A program made the translations under genes and the position numbers. Shown piece by piece: positions 27,033 through 36,277 of a stretch of DNA of 46,468 nucleotides. Each line of letters opens with the position of its first letter. The stretch's first letter is position 1. The stretch lies in assembly GCA_947589485.1 (NCBI GenBank), contig CANQBK010000006.1:1-46468 (forward strand). Reading direction: 5' to 3'. Origin of the DNA: an uncultured Clostridia bacterium (lineage in GTDB: Bacteria; Bacillota; Clostridia; Oscillospirales; Acutalibacteraceae). Under the pieces are notes generated by a model. It did no database searches and had not been told where the DNA came from. It was given only the letters and a program-made list of their open reading frames with translations.

Positions 27033-27457
27033 TTAAAATCCGGTATCATTATTTTTCTTTTTAATCTTATTTATTTTATAGTTTTCATCTTTATCATAGC
27101 AAATTCTTTTGTGGAAGTGGCTCATAATACTATGCCAAAAGCCTTTGAATTTTTGTACTTCCTGTTTAAGTTTCTCTTTTTCAGTTTGTAATTTTTCTAT
27201 AATTTTATCTTTAAGAGATATTTTACTCTTTAAATTACTTATTTCATCATCTTTTGCTCTAATTGATATTTTAATGAACGATTTTCTTTTTCTATTTCAA
27301 AAGCAGAGTGTTCAAAATCTTTAATTGCCATATTTAAGTCATTTACGCTTCTAACTGTTTGAGTAACATTTGATACGTCTTCAATATAATCTTTGATTAT
27401 AGCTATATTCTCGTTTGAAATTTGACTATTATTTTTATTAAATGGAAACGTATTCAT
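27033..27457 (-). pseudogene. decayed coiled-coil gene, probably a relaxase (Mob) C-terminal remnant
   Basis: Two overlapping frames make one coiled coil. The first (27239-27457, 72 residues) runs to FEIEKENRSLKYQLEQK and stops. The -1 frame continues KDDEISNLKSKISLKDKIIE, then KFKGFWHSIMSHFHKRICYD, and stops at 27033. Joined, they resemble the coiled-coil tail and the K-x-F-W segment seen at the end of some Firmicutes plasmid-recombination/relaxase proteins, from memory. The N-terminal nuclease part is absent, and the 5' end stops close to the tRNA-Leu terminator. The frameshift is visible directly. The relaxase identity is tentative. Confidence 0.45.
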
Positions 27458-27478
27458 ATCTGTACCCGAAAACGAGAT

Positions 27479-27518
27479 AAAAAAATGTTCTCACAGGCAT
27501 AAATCCTGTAGAACATTT
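27479..27518 (-). terminator. terminator of tRNA-Leu
   Basis: Minus-strand RNA: AAATGTTCTACAGG, loop ATTTATG, CCTGTGAGAACATTT and then a T-run of seven. It begins four bases after the CCA end of the tRNA. The stem has one bulged G. Confidence 0.9.
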
Positions 27519-27522
27519 GTAA

Positions 27523-27606
27523 TGGTGCGGGTGACAGGACTTGAACCTGCACGGTGTTGCCAATAGAACCTAAATCTATCGCGTCTGCCAATTCCGCCAC
27601 ACCCGC
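27523..27606 (-). tRNA. tRNA-Leu (anticodon UAG)
   Basis: The gene is 84 bases and includes an encoded CCA. The acceptor stem GCGGGTG pairs with CACCCGC. The D arm has the GGCAGACGC segment usual in leucine tRNAs. The anticodon stem ATAGA/TCTAT encloses the loop TTTAGGT, giving UAG. A long variable arm (class II) and the T loop GGTTCAAGTCC follow. The 3' end faces the conjugative element, a common place for integration, though no repeat was found to prove it. Confidence 0.95.
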
Positions 27607-27679
27607 ATTTTTATTAAACTTAAAATATAAAGCCCATTACTTAAATTAATATAAACTTATTCGGGCAACCACATTTGGT

Positions 27680-27708
27680 ATTATATATGAAAATATTGAT
27701 TTTGTCAA
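27680..27708 (-). promoter_or_regulatory. sigma-A promoter of tRNA-Leu
   Basis: On the minus strand TTGACA (27703-27708) and TATAAT (27680-27685) are separated by exactly 17 bases, a consensus promoter about 70 bases upstream of the tRNA. Confidence 0.9.
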
Positions 27709-27750
27709 TATAAAATTTTTGTGCTTGGTATTAATATTTAATCTGTCTTA

Positions 27751-27876
27751 TTAAGTCGGGTATTTATCTTTTCTGTTTTTACGGTATTTTTTTCGACTCA
27801 TATTGTCACCTTCGGTTATGTCGGCGTATTCGTTTTGCACTTTACCAAAGGTTACAATATGGGTCATTTTCAGCAT
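27751..27876 (-). CDS. possible 41-residue basic protein
   Basis: The frame begins MLKMTHIVTFGKVQNEYADI and ends SRKKYRKNRKDKYPT. No good ribosome-binding site precedes the first ATGs. An internal ATG has AAGGTG at six bases and would give only the 16-residue basic tail. It lies between the tRNA promoter and the YlmC-type gene. It could be real or a chance frame. Confidence 0.3.
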   Translation of the reverse strand: MLKMTHIVTFGKVQNEYADITEGDNMSRKKYRKNRKDKYPT

Positions 27877-27914
27877 TTTATTTTACAGCTAAGTTTTTTC
27901 TTTTCAATACTTAT

Positions 27915-28199
27915 TTAATGAAAAAACGGAAATTTTAATTTTTTGCGTTTTGAGGGTACAATGCAGTTGCTTACCAAAATCGTATCCTCGCCTATTAATT
28001 TAATATTTTCCCAATTTATAACAATGTCATCGTTGTGACCCAGCAAACCGAAAAATTTTGGTCTGCCGTAAATAACAATCGCCACGAGCCGCGCATTTTC
28101 CGTATTTACTTCAACATCGTCAACATATCCTATTCTGCACCCGTTACTGCTGTTAATAACTTCTTTATGTCTTAACTCTACAATTCTGCAGCAATTCAA
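27915..28199 (-). CDS. YlmC/YmxH-family PRC-barrel protein
   Basis: A 94-residue protein with the PRC-barrel layout of sporulation-associated YlmC/YmxH: RIVELRHKEVINSSNGCRIG, YVDDVEVNTENARLVAIVIYG, then a GLLGHNDDIVINWENIKLIG segment. The C-terminal tail is basic. Translation starts at TTG (28197-28199) after a good GGAGG. The family occurs in spore-forming Firmicutes, but its exact role is not settled. It stands alone between the tRNA and the P-type ATPase. Confidence 0.85.
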   Translation of the reverse strand: MNCCRIVELRHKEVINSSNGCRIGYVDDVEVNTENARLVAIVIYGRPKFFGLLGHNDDIVINWENIKLIGEDTILVSNCIVPSKRKKLKFPFFH

Positions 28200-28256
28200 A
28201 AAGATACCTCCAATAACATATACTTTTTACATTATATGTTACCGGAGGTAAAAAAA

Positions 28257-30698
28257 TCATTTCTGAAATTTCCTGTCATATTTCTGCAAAATTTTTTTCG
28301 TTGCAATTGTCAGCAAAACAAATACAACGGCAGCTGTCACAGTCAGCACGGACATAATCAAAATCATTTTTGGAGTCATCAAAGAAAAATTGAACAAATT
28401 ATAACCCATAAAGTTTCTGAAACAAAGCACGCCTATGGAAAGTCCCGCCACCATAGCCGCAAACAGAACCGCTCTCAACTTGTTGAACGGGTATGAAACT
28501 TGGAAAAGGATAAACAACGCTGTAATTGCTGTGATACATACCGCAATGGTAGAGTATTCATCATAAGAAAGCGAAAAAATATTCATTGCCGCTATACAAA
28601 GGACTATATTTGCAACGGTCGTCAATCCGGCGGGTATCGCTTTTTTCATAATGTTGAAAAAGAAATTTCCCTTTATTCTGTCATTATTCGGTTCAAGTGC
28701 AAGAATAAACGAGGGTATACCTATCGTAAAGGCGTTTACAAGCGTAAGCTGTATGGGCTGAAACGGATACTGCACGTTTATAAATACAAAAATTAAAGCC
28801 AAAATAGTGGAAAAAATAGTCTTTACAAGGAACAAAGTAGAAGAACGCTCAATATTGTTTATGGAGCGTCTGCCTTCGGCAACCACCTTAGGCATAGACG
28901 AAAAATTTGAATTTAAAAGCACAAGCTGTGACACATTTCTTGCGGCGTCGCTTCCGGCAGCCATTGCAATGCTGCAATCCGCTTCTTTCAGCGCAAGGAC
29001 GTCGTTTACGCCGTCGCCCGTCATCGCAACGGTATGTCCGAATTTTTTAAGAGCCAATACAAATTTTTTCTTTTGCGCCGGAGTGACCCTGCCGAAAACG
29101 GTATATTCTTCTATCGCCCGTTCTATGTCCTCATCTGTTTTAAGAGAAGTTGCATCTATATATTTATCGTAATTTTTTACATTTGCTCTTCTTGCAACGT
29201 CCGAAACGGTAATGGGATTGTCGCCGGAAATGACCTTTACGGTTACATTTTGGTCGGCAAAATATTTCAGCGTTTGCGGTGCTTCGGCTCTTATCTTGTC
29301 ATTCAGAAGTATTATTCCCGTTACGCTTATATCATCGGGCAAATCATTTTCTTTAAAGTCGTTGTCCGAATGAGCAAGTATAACCGCACGGTAATTTCTT
29401 GAATAACCGTCCAATATTTTTTTCAAATCATTAGGTATTTCTTTCAATATAAACTCAGCCGCACCCATTATGTACGAACCCTCGTTTTTAAAATGTGCGC
29501 CCGACCATTTTTTTTCGGAGGCAAAGGGTATTACCTTGTCGGCTGTCATTTTACTAAGTCCGCCGAATTTCTCTTTCAGTGCAAGGAATGTGGCATTTGA
29601 ATCGTCAAGAGCGTTGACCAAACCGCACATTATCTCTGACACGGATTCTTTATTGTCATATTCTCCGTAAGCCGTATAATCGGCAACTTCCATACAACCC
29701 TCCGTTATCGTTCCGGTTTTGTCAAGGCAAAGTACATCGACCCTTGCAAGCGTTTCTATACAGTACAGTTCCTGAACCAAAACCTTGTGCTTTGCAAGTC
29801 TTATTACGCTTACCGCAAGAACCGTACTTGTAAGAAGAATAAGTCCCTCGGGTATCATACCTATAACGGACGCTACGGTATTTACAACGGCTTCAGCAAA
29901 ATGTCCGTCAACACTTCCGAACAGTGTGTATACCACTTTATCCGGCAAATCGCTCGGAACATAATATTGTTTAAAAAATAATATCAAAGCCAAAGGAATA
30001 ATTACGAATGTCAAAACTTTAACAATATTTTTTAACGTCCACATTATTTCCGAATTTACCTTTTTAATATACTTGGCTTCCGCCGAAATTTTCGAGGCAT
30101 AGCTCTCACTTCCGACACGTTCGGCTCTTACCGTACATTTTCCGCTTACGACATAGCTGCCCGAAAGCATCATATCCCCCTCGGTTTTATGTACCGCATC
30201 GGATTCACCCGTTAAAAGAGATTCGTTGGCGTCACATTCTCCGGAAATAACCGTACAGTCCACCGGAATTTGATTTCCCTGTGAAAATTCCAATATATCG
30301 TCAAGTACGATTTCATCAACTTTAATGAGGCATTTTTTCCCGTCACGAACGGCATTTACCTTTGTCGCAGAAACTATCGACAGTCGGTCTATTGTTCTTT
30401 TAGCCCTTATTTCCTGAATTATTCCTATTGCCGTATTAAAAAACATAACACCGAGAAAAAGCATATTTTTGTATGAACCAACATACAAAACGGCAATTCC
30501 CAATGCAATGTTTAATATATTAAAAAGGGTCACTATGTTATCAAAAAATATTCGTTTTATACTTTTTGTGGGTATTTGCGTATCTGAATTGCATAAATTT
30601 TCATCAATGCGTTTTTTCACCTGTTCGCTGCTCAATCCCTCATCAGCAGGCGCTGATATTCTTTCCGTATTTACAGTTTTTTTTGGTTTTTCTTTCAT
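28257..30698 (-). CDS. CtpE-like cation-transporting P-type ATPase
   Basis: An 813-residue membrane pump. In order: actuator-domain LLTGESDAVHKTEGD, the membrane motif MIPEGLILLTS, the phosphorylation site CLDKTGTITEG (Asp at about 326), the nucleotide domain, and hinge TGDGVNDVLALKEADCSIAM, then about six C-terminal membrane helices. The IPEGL motif and the strand VQELYCIETLARVDV before the phosphorylation site resemble mycobacterial CtpE, a calcium uptake ATPase. The ion here is inferred. There is no heavy-metal-binding domain. The ATG at 30696-30698 follows GGGAAGTG; a longer start is not needed. Confidence 0.9.
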   Translation of the reverse strand: MKEKPKKTVNTERISAPADEGLSSEQVKKRIDENLCNSDTQIPTKSIKRIFFDNIVTLFNILNIALGIAVLYVGSYKNMLFLGVMFFNTAIGIIQEIRAKRTIDRLSIVSATKVNAVRDGKKCLIKVDEIVLDDILEFSQGNQIPVDCTVISGECDANESLLTGESDAVHKTEGDMMLSGSYVVSGKCTVRAERVGSESYASKISAEAKYIKKVNSEIMWTLKNIVKVLTFVIIPLALILFFKQYYVPSDLPDKVVYTLFGSVDGHFAEAVVNTVASVIGMIPEGLILLTSTVLAVSVIRLAKHKVLVQELYCIETLARVDVLCLDKTGTITEGCMEVADYTAYGEYDNKESVSEIMCGLVNALDDSNATFLALKEKFGGLSKMTADKVIPFASEKKWSGAHFKNEGSYIMGAAEFILKEIPNDLKKILDGYSRNYRAVILAHSDNDFKENDLPDDISVTGIILLNDKIRAEAPQTLKYFADQNVTVKVISGDNPITVSDVARRANVKNYDKYIDATSLKTDEDIERAIEEYTVFGRVTPAQKKKFVLALKKFGHTVAMTGDGVNDVLALKEADCSIAMAAGSDAARNVSQLVLLNSNFSSMPKVVAEGRRSINNIERSSTLFLVKTIFSTILALIFVFINVQYPFQPIQLTLVNAFTIGIPSFILALEPNNDRIKGNFFFNIMKKAIPAGLTTVANIVLCIAAMNIFSLSYDEYSTIAVCITAITALFILFQVSYPFNKLRAVLFAAMVAGLSIGVLCFRNFMGYNLFNFSLMTPKMILIMSVLTVTAAVVFVLLTIATKKILQKYDRKFQK

Positions 30699-30759
30699 TA
30701 AATGCACTTCCCAACTTCCTAAATAAAACAAAGTAAAACTATCGGAATATTAACAATAT

Positions 30760-31527
30760 TTATATACAGCTCCTTACGGGAATACCTTTATCGCTAAGAT
30801 AGCTTTTAAGGTCTTTTATTGATATTTCCCCAAAATGGAACAGCGAAGCCGCAAGTACCGCATCGGCACTGCCCTTTGTAAACGCATCATAAAAATGCTC
30901 CATTTTTCCGGCGCCTCCTGACGCTATAACGGGTATGCCGACATTTTCCGATACGGCTTTTGTCAGCTCAAGGTCATATCCGTTTTTAACGCCGTCGCAG
31001 TCCATACTTGTAAGCAGGATTTCACCCGCACCGCGCTTTTCTGCCTCGATCGCCCATTTAACGGCATCAATACCTACGTTTATTCTTCCTCCGTTAATGT
31101 AAACGTCCCAACCGCTTCCGTCATTTCTTCTTTTTGCGTCAATCGCCGTAACAACGCACTGGCTCCCGAATTTATAAGAAGCCTCATTTATTATTTCCGG
31201 TCTGTGTACGGCTGCAGAATTTACCGATACTTTGTCCGCACCTGCCCTTAGAATCGCCGTAAAATCATCAACCGTGCGTATACCCCCGCCAACGGTAAAC
31301 GGAATAAAAACATTATCGGCAACGGAGCGCACAATATCCGTTATTATGTTTCTTGCGTCGCTCGACGCCGTAATATCAAGCAATACAAGCTCGTCCGCAC
31401 CCTCTTCGTCATACAGCTTTGCACACTCTACGGGGTCACCCGCATCTCTCAAATTTACAAATCCGGTTCCCTTTACAACTCTGCCGTCTTTAACATCAAG
31501 ACAAGGTATAATTCTTTTGGCATACAT
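30760..31527 (-). CDS. hisF: imidazole glycerol phosphate synthase cyclase subunit
   Basis: This 255-residue TIM barrel makes imidazole glycerol phosphate and AICAR from PRFAR, using ammonia from HisH. The start [20 protein letters not shown] carries the catalytic Asp11. [18 protein letters not shown] holds the second catalytic Asp at about 130. [15 protein letters not shown] is the C-terminal phosphate-binding loop. The length is standard. It overlaps hisH by one base. Only hisH and hisF of the pathway are in this window. Confidence 0.97.
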   Translation of the reverse strand: MYAKRIIPCLDVKDGRVVKGTGFVNLRDAGDPVECAKLYDEEGADELVLLDITASSDARNIITDIVRSVADNVFIPFTVGGGIRTVDDFTAILRAGADKVSVNSAAVHRPEIINEASYKFGSQCVVTAIDAKRRNDGSGWDVYINGGRINVGIDAVKWAIEAEKRGAGEILLTSMDCDGVKNGYDLELTKAVSENVGIPVIASGGAGKMEHFYDAFTKGSADAVLAASLFHFGEISIKDLKSYLSDKGIPVRSCI

Positions 31528-32150
31528 TATTTGTTCCTCCCGGTTATTTCAACAAAATTATTTAAAATTTTAAGACCTGTTTTCCCGCTTTTTTCGGGGT
31601 GAAATTGTGTTGCGTAAATATTTTTGAAGCATACGGAAGCATCTATATCCGTACCATAATGCGTTCTTGACGATACAATATTTTCATCATCTGCTTTCAG
31701 ATAATAAGAATGTACAAAGTAAACATAAGGATTTTCTCCGACATTCTTAAAAATACCGTCTTTTTTACGAACGTCAAGCGAGTTCCAACCTATATGCGGA
31801 ATTTTAAGCGTACCGTTCAAGTTCGGGATTTTTAGGATTTTACCCTTTAAAACGCCCAACCCCTTTACTCCGGGACTTTCTTCGCTTTCCTCAAACAAAA
31901 GCTGTAATCCGAGACATATACCCAAAAAAGGTCTTTCACTGTTAATATATTCCATAACCGCTTCGGTCATTCCGGAGTTGTCCATACAATTTACCGCATC
32001 TGCAAAAGAGCCCACTCCGGGCAGAACCGCTCCGTCACAACGCATAAGCTCTTCTTTTTTATTTGTGACAATACAATCGCATCCTATAAATTTAAGCGCC
32101 TTTACAACACTTTGCAGGTTACCTGCACCGTAATCTATTATACCTATCAC
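31527..32150 (-). CDS. hisH: imidazole glycerol phosphate synthase glutaminase subunit
   Basis: This 207-residue class I glutamine amidotransferase releases ammonia for His[20 protein letters not shown] is the conserved start, [16 protein letters not shown] holds the nucleophilic cysteine, and [18 protein letters not shown] holds the His and Glu of the triad. Translation starts at GTG (32148-32150), with GGAAGG about 11 bases upstream. It is first in a two-gene operon with its own promoter. Confidence 0.97.
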   Translation of the reverse strand: MIGIIDYGAGNLQSVVKALKFIGCDCIVTNKKEELMRCDGAVLPGVGSFADAVNCMDNSGMTEAVMEYINSERPFLGICLGLQLLFEESEESPGVKGLGVLKGKILKIPNLNGTLKIPHIGWNSLDVRKKDGIFKNVGENPYVYFVHSYYLKADDENIVSSRTHYGTDIDASVCFKNIYATQFHPEKSGKTGLKILNNFVEITGRNK

Positions 32151-32179
32151 AACAACTTCATCCTTCCTTTTTTTCTATA

Positions 32180-32208
32180 ATTTTAGCATAAAGCCGCATA
32201 ATAAGCAA
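32180..32208 (-). promoter_or_regulatory. promoter of hisHF
   Basis: On the minus strand TTGCTT (32203-32208) and TAAAAT (32180-32185) are 17 bases apart, about 30 bases before the hisH start. Confidence 0.65.
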
Positions 32209-32250
32209 CAAACTAAAATCGAAAATAATATTTTTCACAAATGTGCGGCA

Positions 32251-32279
32251 TTTACATTATTTCTAATTCATTGTATAAT
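32251..32279 (+). promoter_or_regulatory. promoter of the lipoprotein gene
   Basis: TTTACA (32251-32256) and TATAAT (32274-32279) are 17 bases apart, with the ribosome-binding site GGGAG shortly after. It is divergent from the hisH promoter. Confidence 0.85.
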
Positions 32280-32303
32280 TATTTGCAACGGGAGATGTTA
32301 AAA

Positions 32304-33182
32304 ATGAAGAAAATAATAGCCTTACTCATTTTAATTGCAAATATAATTTGTTTAAACGGTTGCGGTGTTTCAAAAGACGAAAACAGCGAATCGTCTAAAA
32401 CGGAAAGTTCAAGCAAAGTATCAAATATCGAAGAATCAAAAAAACAATCCTCTAAAGAGCAAAGCGAAAACGATTCTGTGGGAAAACTTCTTGAAAGTTC
32501 CTTTGACAAGATTTTAAAAAACAATACATATTATATTGACGTAAAGATGACCGTCGAACTTTTCGGAGGCAAAGAAGAATCAAACGAAAATTCCGATTCG
32601 GACAACACGCTTATGGTCTATAATTACACCGTGGCTCTTGACAGCGAAAAAGCCGTTGCCGGCATAAAAATGTCTAATCCGGACGGTTCCTCTAACCACT
32701 GTGTCGTAAAAAACAATAAATCCTACAACATAGACACGGAAGCAAAAAAATACACGGTTTCATATTATCCCGAAAGCGAAACTTATTTTGCCGGTCAGTA
32801 CACTACCGATATTTATTTGGGTACGACAGATTATCTAAAACTCGAAGATTCCGGAACGACAACCTACAAGGGCTTATCGGGTCAAGAAAGTGTAAATGTC
32901 GAATTTGAAAAATATAAAACAACAAAATCCGACGGAAACGGAGCAAATGTTCCGAAAGATACAGAGGTGACTTATTATTTTAAAGAAAATAAACCGTATG
33001 CGGAAATTATAAAAACACCAAACGGACAAACAACTTTTGAATTTCGTGAAGTGTCCGAAACCATATTAGACGATGATATTTTCTATGTTCCGTCGGACTT
33101 TCTGGAGGTATCCTCCAATACATCGTCAAATTCCTTACCGTCTCAAAATACGGCAGAGGAACCGATTCTGCATACTACCTAA
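32304..33182 (+). CDS. secreted lipoprotein of unknown function
   Basis: A 292-residue protein with a lipoprotein signal: MKKIIALLILIANIICLNGC, where the cysteine follows a lipobox-like L-N-G. A serine- and glutamate-rich linker (about 23-60) precedes a domain built of antiparallel strands (TYYIDVKMTVELFGGKEESN, YTVALDSEKAVAGIKM, VTYYFKENKPYAEIIKTPNG). This resembles LolA/LppX-type half-barrels in general layout, without a firm family match. The ATG is chosen for the GGGAG nine bases upstream. Several upstream in-frame codons lack a ribosome-binding site. It is monocistronic. Confidence 0.85.
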   Translation: MKKIIALLILIANIICLNGCGVSKDENSESSKTESSSKVSNIEESKKQSSKEQSENDSVGKLLESSFDKILKNNTYYIDVKMTVELFGGKEESNENSDSDNTLMVYNYTVALDSEKAVAGIKMSNPDGSSNHCVVKNNKSYNIDTEAKKYTVSYYPESETYFAGQYTTDIYLGTTDYLKLEDSGTTTYKGLSGQESVNVEFEKYKTTKSDGNGANVPKDTEVTYYFKENKPYAEIIKTPNGQTTFEFREVSETILDDDIFYVPSDFLEVSSNTSSNSLPSQNTAEEPILHTT

Positions 33183-33221
33183 AGCCATTTTGATTTTTCC
33201 TTTTATGTCAAAAATAATTTA

Positions 33222-33250
33222 TTGACATTGAAAAAAATAAATGCTATTAT
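33222..33250 (+). promoter_or_regulatory. promoter of the thrS leader
   Basis: TTGACA (33222-33227) and TATTAT (33245-33250) are separated by 17 bases, directly upstream of the T-box leader. Confidence 0.9.
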
Positions 33251-33257
33251 GTTCATA

Positions 33258-33528
33258 CAATATTTAAGAAATGCGCAGAAAAGGAACCCTTTAGACAAGC
33301 GTATATTCAGAGAGCGGTGACCATCGGCTGGGAATCACCGTATGTACGGTTTATCGGGTACCGCCTTGGAGCAGTACGGCAAACGATTTTTCCTAAGCCG
33401 TAACGTCTTGTCAGCGTTAAAGACATTGAGATTTTCTCATCTGAGCGGCGGTAATTTACCGCTAAAGCAGGGTGGAACCGTGGAGCTTATGCCCCGCCCC
33501 TAAGTTATTCTTGGGAGCGGGGCTTTTA
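33258..33528 (+). promoter_or_regulatory. T-box riboswitch controlling thrS
   Basis: The leader contains the stem I entry AGAGAGCGG, the conserved CCTTGGAGC after the specifier hairpin, and the T-box sequence AGGGTGGAACCG (33469-33480), followed by a terminator. Uncharged tRNA-Thr would pair with the T-box and favour antitermination. The likely specifier is ACC (33360-33362), a threonine codon. The exact stem I fold was not computed. Confidence 0.92.
33491..33528 (+). terminator. regulated terminator of the thrS T-box
   Basis: GCCCCGCCCCTAAG pairs with CTTGGGAGCGGGGC, followed by TTTTAAT. Its 5' arm lies just after the T-box sequence, as expected for an antiterminator switch. Confidence 0.9.
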
Positions 33529-33670
33529 ATGTTTCACATACGTCAAATGCACATCACCGTCATTTTTATATATACAATTATATCATATAAAAAATACGGA
33601 TTTGTGCAGTCTACGACATAATTATGTAATTTGCGCTAAAAAATTTAAAACAACATCGGAGGTATTAAAA

Positions 33671-35617
33671 ATGATTAAAGCAGAATTGAAAGACGGTATA
33701 ATAAAGGAATACGAAAAAGGAACAACGGCTGCCGAGGTTGCAAAAAGTCTTGGTGCGGGTTTGTACAAATCCGCTTGCGTGTGCCGCATTGACGGTGAAA
33801 TATGCGACCTTAGAACACCGCTCGAAAAGGACTGCAAACTTGAAATACTCACATTTGACAGCAAAGAGGGCAAAAAAGCGTTTTGGCATACCACATCGCA
33901 TATTTTAGCGCAAGCCGTAAAAAGGCTTTACCCCAAAGCAAAATTTGCAATCGGTCCTGCAATTGAAAACGGTTTCTATTACGATTTTGATGTTGAAAAG
34001 CCGTTTTCTCCCGACGACCTCGAAAAGATTACAGCCGAAATGAAAAAAATCGTAAAAGAGGGGCTTGAGATTGAAAGGTTCGAGCTTAGTCCCGAAGACG
34101 CCGTAAAAATGCTTGAAGATATGGACGAACCATACAAAACGGAGCTTTGCAGAGAACATAGTGATAAAGGAGAACCAATCAGCTTTTACAGGCAGGGAGA
34201 ATTTACGGATTTATGTGCAGGTCCCCATCTTATGAGTGTTTCGGGCGTAAAAGCCATAAAGCTGACGGCGTGTACGGGTGCTTACTGGAGAGGCGACAGC
34301 AAAAACAATCAGCTTTGCCGAGTTTACGGCGTTTCCTTTCCGAAAGCGTCAATGCTTGAAGAACATTTAAAAATGCTTGAAGAAGCAAAACTGCGCGACC
34401 ACAACAAAATCGGACGTGAACTTGAATATTTCACGACCGTTGACTATGTTGGTCAGGGTCTGCCTGTTTTACTTCCAAAGGGCGCAAGAGTTGTCCAACT
34501 TCTGCAAAGATGGATAGAGGACGTTGAGCAGTCAAAAGGCTGCCTTTTGACAAAAACACCTCTTTTGGCGAAGCGTGAGCTTTACAAAATTTCGGGACAC
34601 TGGGATCATTATCTTGACGGTATGTTTGTTTTGGGTGACCCGTCAGACGAAACAAAAGAATGTTTTGCACTGCGTCCTATGACGTGTCCTTTTCAATATC
34701 AGGTTTATCTTAACAAACAGCGTTCGTACCGTGACCTCCCTATGCGGCTGACAGAAACATCAACACTGTTCAGAAATGAAGCATCGGGTGAAATGCACGG
34801 TCTTATACGAGTAAGGCAATTCACCATTTCCGAGGGACACTATATTCTTCGCCCCGACCAGCTTGAACAGGAGTTCAAGGGCTGTTTGGAACTTGCAAAA
34901 TATTGTCTTGACACGGTAGGTCTTTTGGAGGACTGCACGTTCCGTTTCTCACAGTGGGACCCTGCAAATCCTGATAACAAATATGAGGGTACAAAGGAGC
35001 AATGGGAAGAAGCTCAAACTGTTATGAAGAAAATTCTTGACAATATCGGTCTTGAATATGAAGTCGGAATTGACGAAGCCGCCTTTTACGGTCCAAAGCT
35101 CGACATTCAATACAAGAATGTATTTGGCAAGGAAGACACCATAGTAACCATACAGATAGATATGCTTCTTGCGGAAAAGTTCGGAATGTATTACATTGAC
35201 AAAGACGGTCAAAAAAAACTGCCCTATATAATACACAGAACATCTCTGGGATGTTATGAAAGAACTCTTGCTTATATGCTTGAACATTTTGCGGGAGCGT
35301 TGCCCATGTGGCTCAGTCCCGAACAGGTTCGTATTCTTCCGATAAGTGAAAGTCTTGCGGACAAAGCCAAAGAGATAGAGGAAAAACTTTCCTCCGTTGG
35401 TATTCGTGTGACGACCGACACAAGAAGCGAAAAAATCGGATATAAAATTCGTGAAGCTCAGCTCGAAAAAATCCCGTATATGCTGGTTGTCGGCAACAAA
35501 GAAGCGGAAAGCGGAACCGTTTCCGTCCGTTCACGCAAAAAAGCGGACATAGGTTCAATGACGCTCGACGAGTTTATTTGTATGGCGCAAAAGGAAATTT
35601 CATCAAAACAAAAATAA
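33671..35617 (+). CDS. thrS: threonyl-tRNA synthetase
   Basis: This 648-residue class II synthetase charges tRNA-Thr. Domains in order: a TGS domain (residues 1-60), an editing domain with HTTSHILAQAVKRLYP (HxxxH), the catalytic core with the zinc-ligand cysteine in RPMTCPFQYQVY, motif 2 around LFRNEASGEMHGLIRVRQF, motif 3 near LGCYERTLAYMLEHFAGA, and an anticodon-binding domain (EQVRILPISESLADKAKEI). The ATG at 33671 follows GGAGG by eight bases; an upstream extension is rejected. Control is by the T-box in front of it. Confidence 0.98.
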   Translation: MIKAELKDGIIKEYEKGTTAAEVAKSLGAGLYKSACVCRIDGEICDLRTPLEKDCKLEILTFDSKEGKKAFWHTTSHILAQAVKRLYPKAKFAIGPAIENGFYYDFDVEKPFSPDDLEKITAEMKKIVKEGLEIERFELSPEDAVKMLEDMDEPYKTELCREHSDKGEPISFYRQGEFTDLCAGPHLMSVSGVKAIKLTACTGAYWRGDSKNNQLCRVYGVSFPKASMLEEHLKMLEEAKLRDHNKIGRELEYFTTVDYVGQGLPVLLPKGARVVQLLQRWIEDVEQSKGCLLTKTPLLAKRELYKISGHWDHYLDGMFVLGDPSDETKECFALRPMTCPFQYQVYLNKQRSYRDLPMRLTETSTLFRNEASGEMHGLIRVRQFTISEGHYILRPDQLEQEFKGCLELAKYCLDTVGLLEDCTFRFSQWDPANPDNKYEGTKEQWEEAQTVMKKILDNIGLEYEVGIDEAAFYGPKLDIQYKNVFGKEDTIVTIQIDMLLAEKFGMYYIDKDGQKKLPYIIHRTSLGCYERTLAYMLEHFAGALPMWLSPEQVRILPISESLADKAKEIEEKLSSVGIRVTTDTRSEKIGYKIREAQLEKIPYMLVVGNKEAESGTVSVRSRKKADIGSMTLDEFICMAQKEISSKQK

Positions 35618-35660
35618 TAACAATATTGTACGGTGCCGAGCCTGCGACCTCGATTCGCGG

Positions 35661-36053
35661 TGCCGAGCCGGCACCCGCGATTCGCGTTGTCGCTCACTCC
35701 GTTCGCTCGTATTGAGAGCAATAACTACATTCGCGCGGCGTTAGTTATTTTAACCATAGTCAAAAGTTTCGCTCAAGCCTTTTCAAAGGCTTGCGGGTGC
35801 CGAGCCGGCGCGGGCGATTCGCGCTGTCGCTCACTCCGTTCGCTCGTATTGAGAGCAATAACTACATTCGCGCGGCGTTAGTTATTTTAACCATAATTAA
35901 AAGTTTCGCTCAAGCCTTTTCAAAGGCTTGCGGGCACCGAGCCGGCGCGGGCGATTCGCGTTATCGCTCACTCCGTTCGCTCGTACTGAAAACCATAGGT
36001 ACATTCGCGCGGCATTAGTTATTTTAACCATAATTAAAAGTTTCGCTCAAGCC
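35661..36053 (+). repeat. 137-bp tandem repeat, three copies
   Basis: Copies begin at 35661, 35798 and 35935, exactly 137 bases apart. Each holds GCCGAGCCGGC, CGATTCGCG, CGCTCACTCCGTTCGCTCGT, a TTAGTTATTTTAACCATA stretch and the hairpin AAGCCTTT-TC-AAAGGCTT. The third copy is more diverged and lacks the end of the hairpin. The block is non-coding: open frames through it shift by 137 bases along with the repeat. An inverted relative of the CTCACTCCGTTCGCTC part lies at about 36143-36175. Confidence 0.92.
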
Positions 36054-36230
36054 TTTGGCGGGTTTTTAAGGGCAGAGCCCTTAACTATCATTTTCAATCA
36101 CATTAACTTATGCCGCGTCAAAGCATTTATTGTTCGAGTTAAGAGTGAGCGGAGCGAACGACTTCGCGAATCGGGGGCGCAGGCACTGCGCCAGGGCCTT
36201 TGGCGGGTTTTTAAGGGCGGAGCCCTTAAC
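36051..36230 (+). repeat. two copies of a 35-base hairpin repeat
   Basis: GCCTTTGGCGGGTTTTTAAG begins both copies (36051 and 36196). Each ends in the hairpin TTAAGGGC-loop-GCCCTTAA (36066-36084 and 36211-36229), with AGA and GGA loops. Between them lies the inverted part of the 137-bp repeat. The stretch 35618-36277 holds no gene that I can support. Confidence 0.88.
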
Positions 36231-36277
36231 TGTGCAGGCACTGCGCCCGCAGACAAAAAACAATGGAGCTTGATAAT

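Noticed and set aside
27523-27606. tRNA-Leu as the proven attachment site of the element
   Set aside because: The geometry fits, but the other end of the element is outside the window and no direct repeat can be shown, so it is kept only as a hypothesis.
35661-36053. Possible CRISPR array
   Set aside because: The unit is 137 bases, contiguous and without unique spacers, and no cas genes are near.
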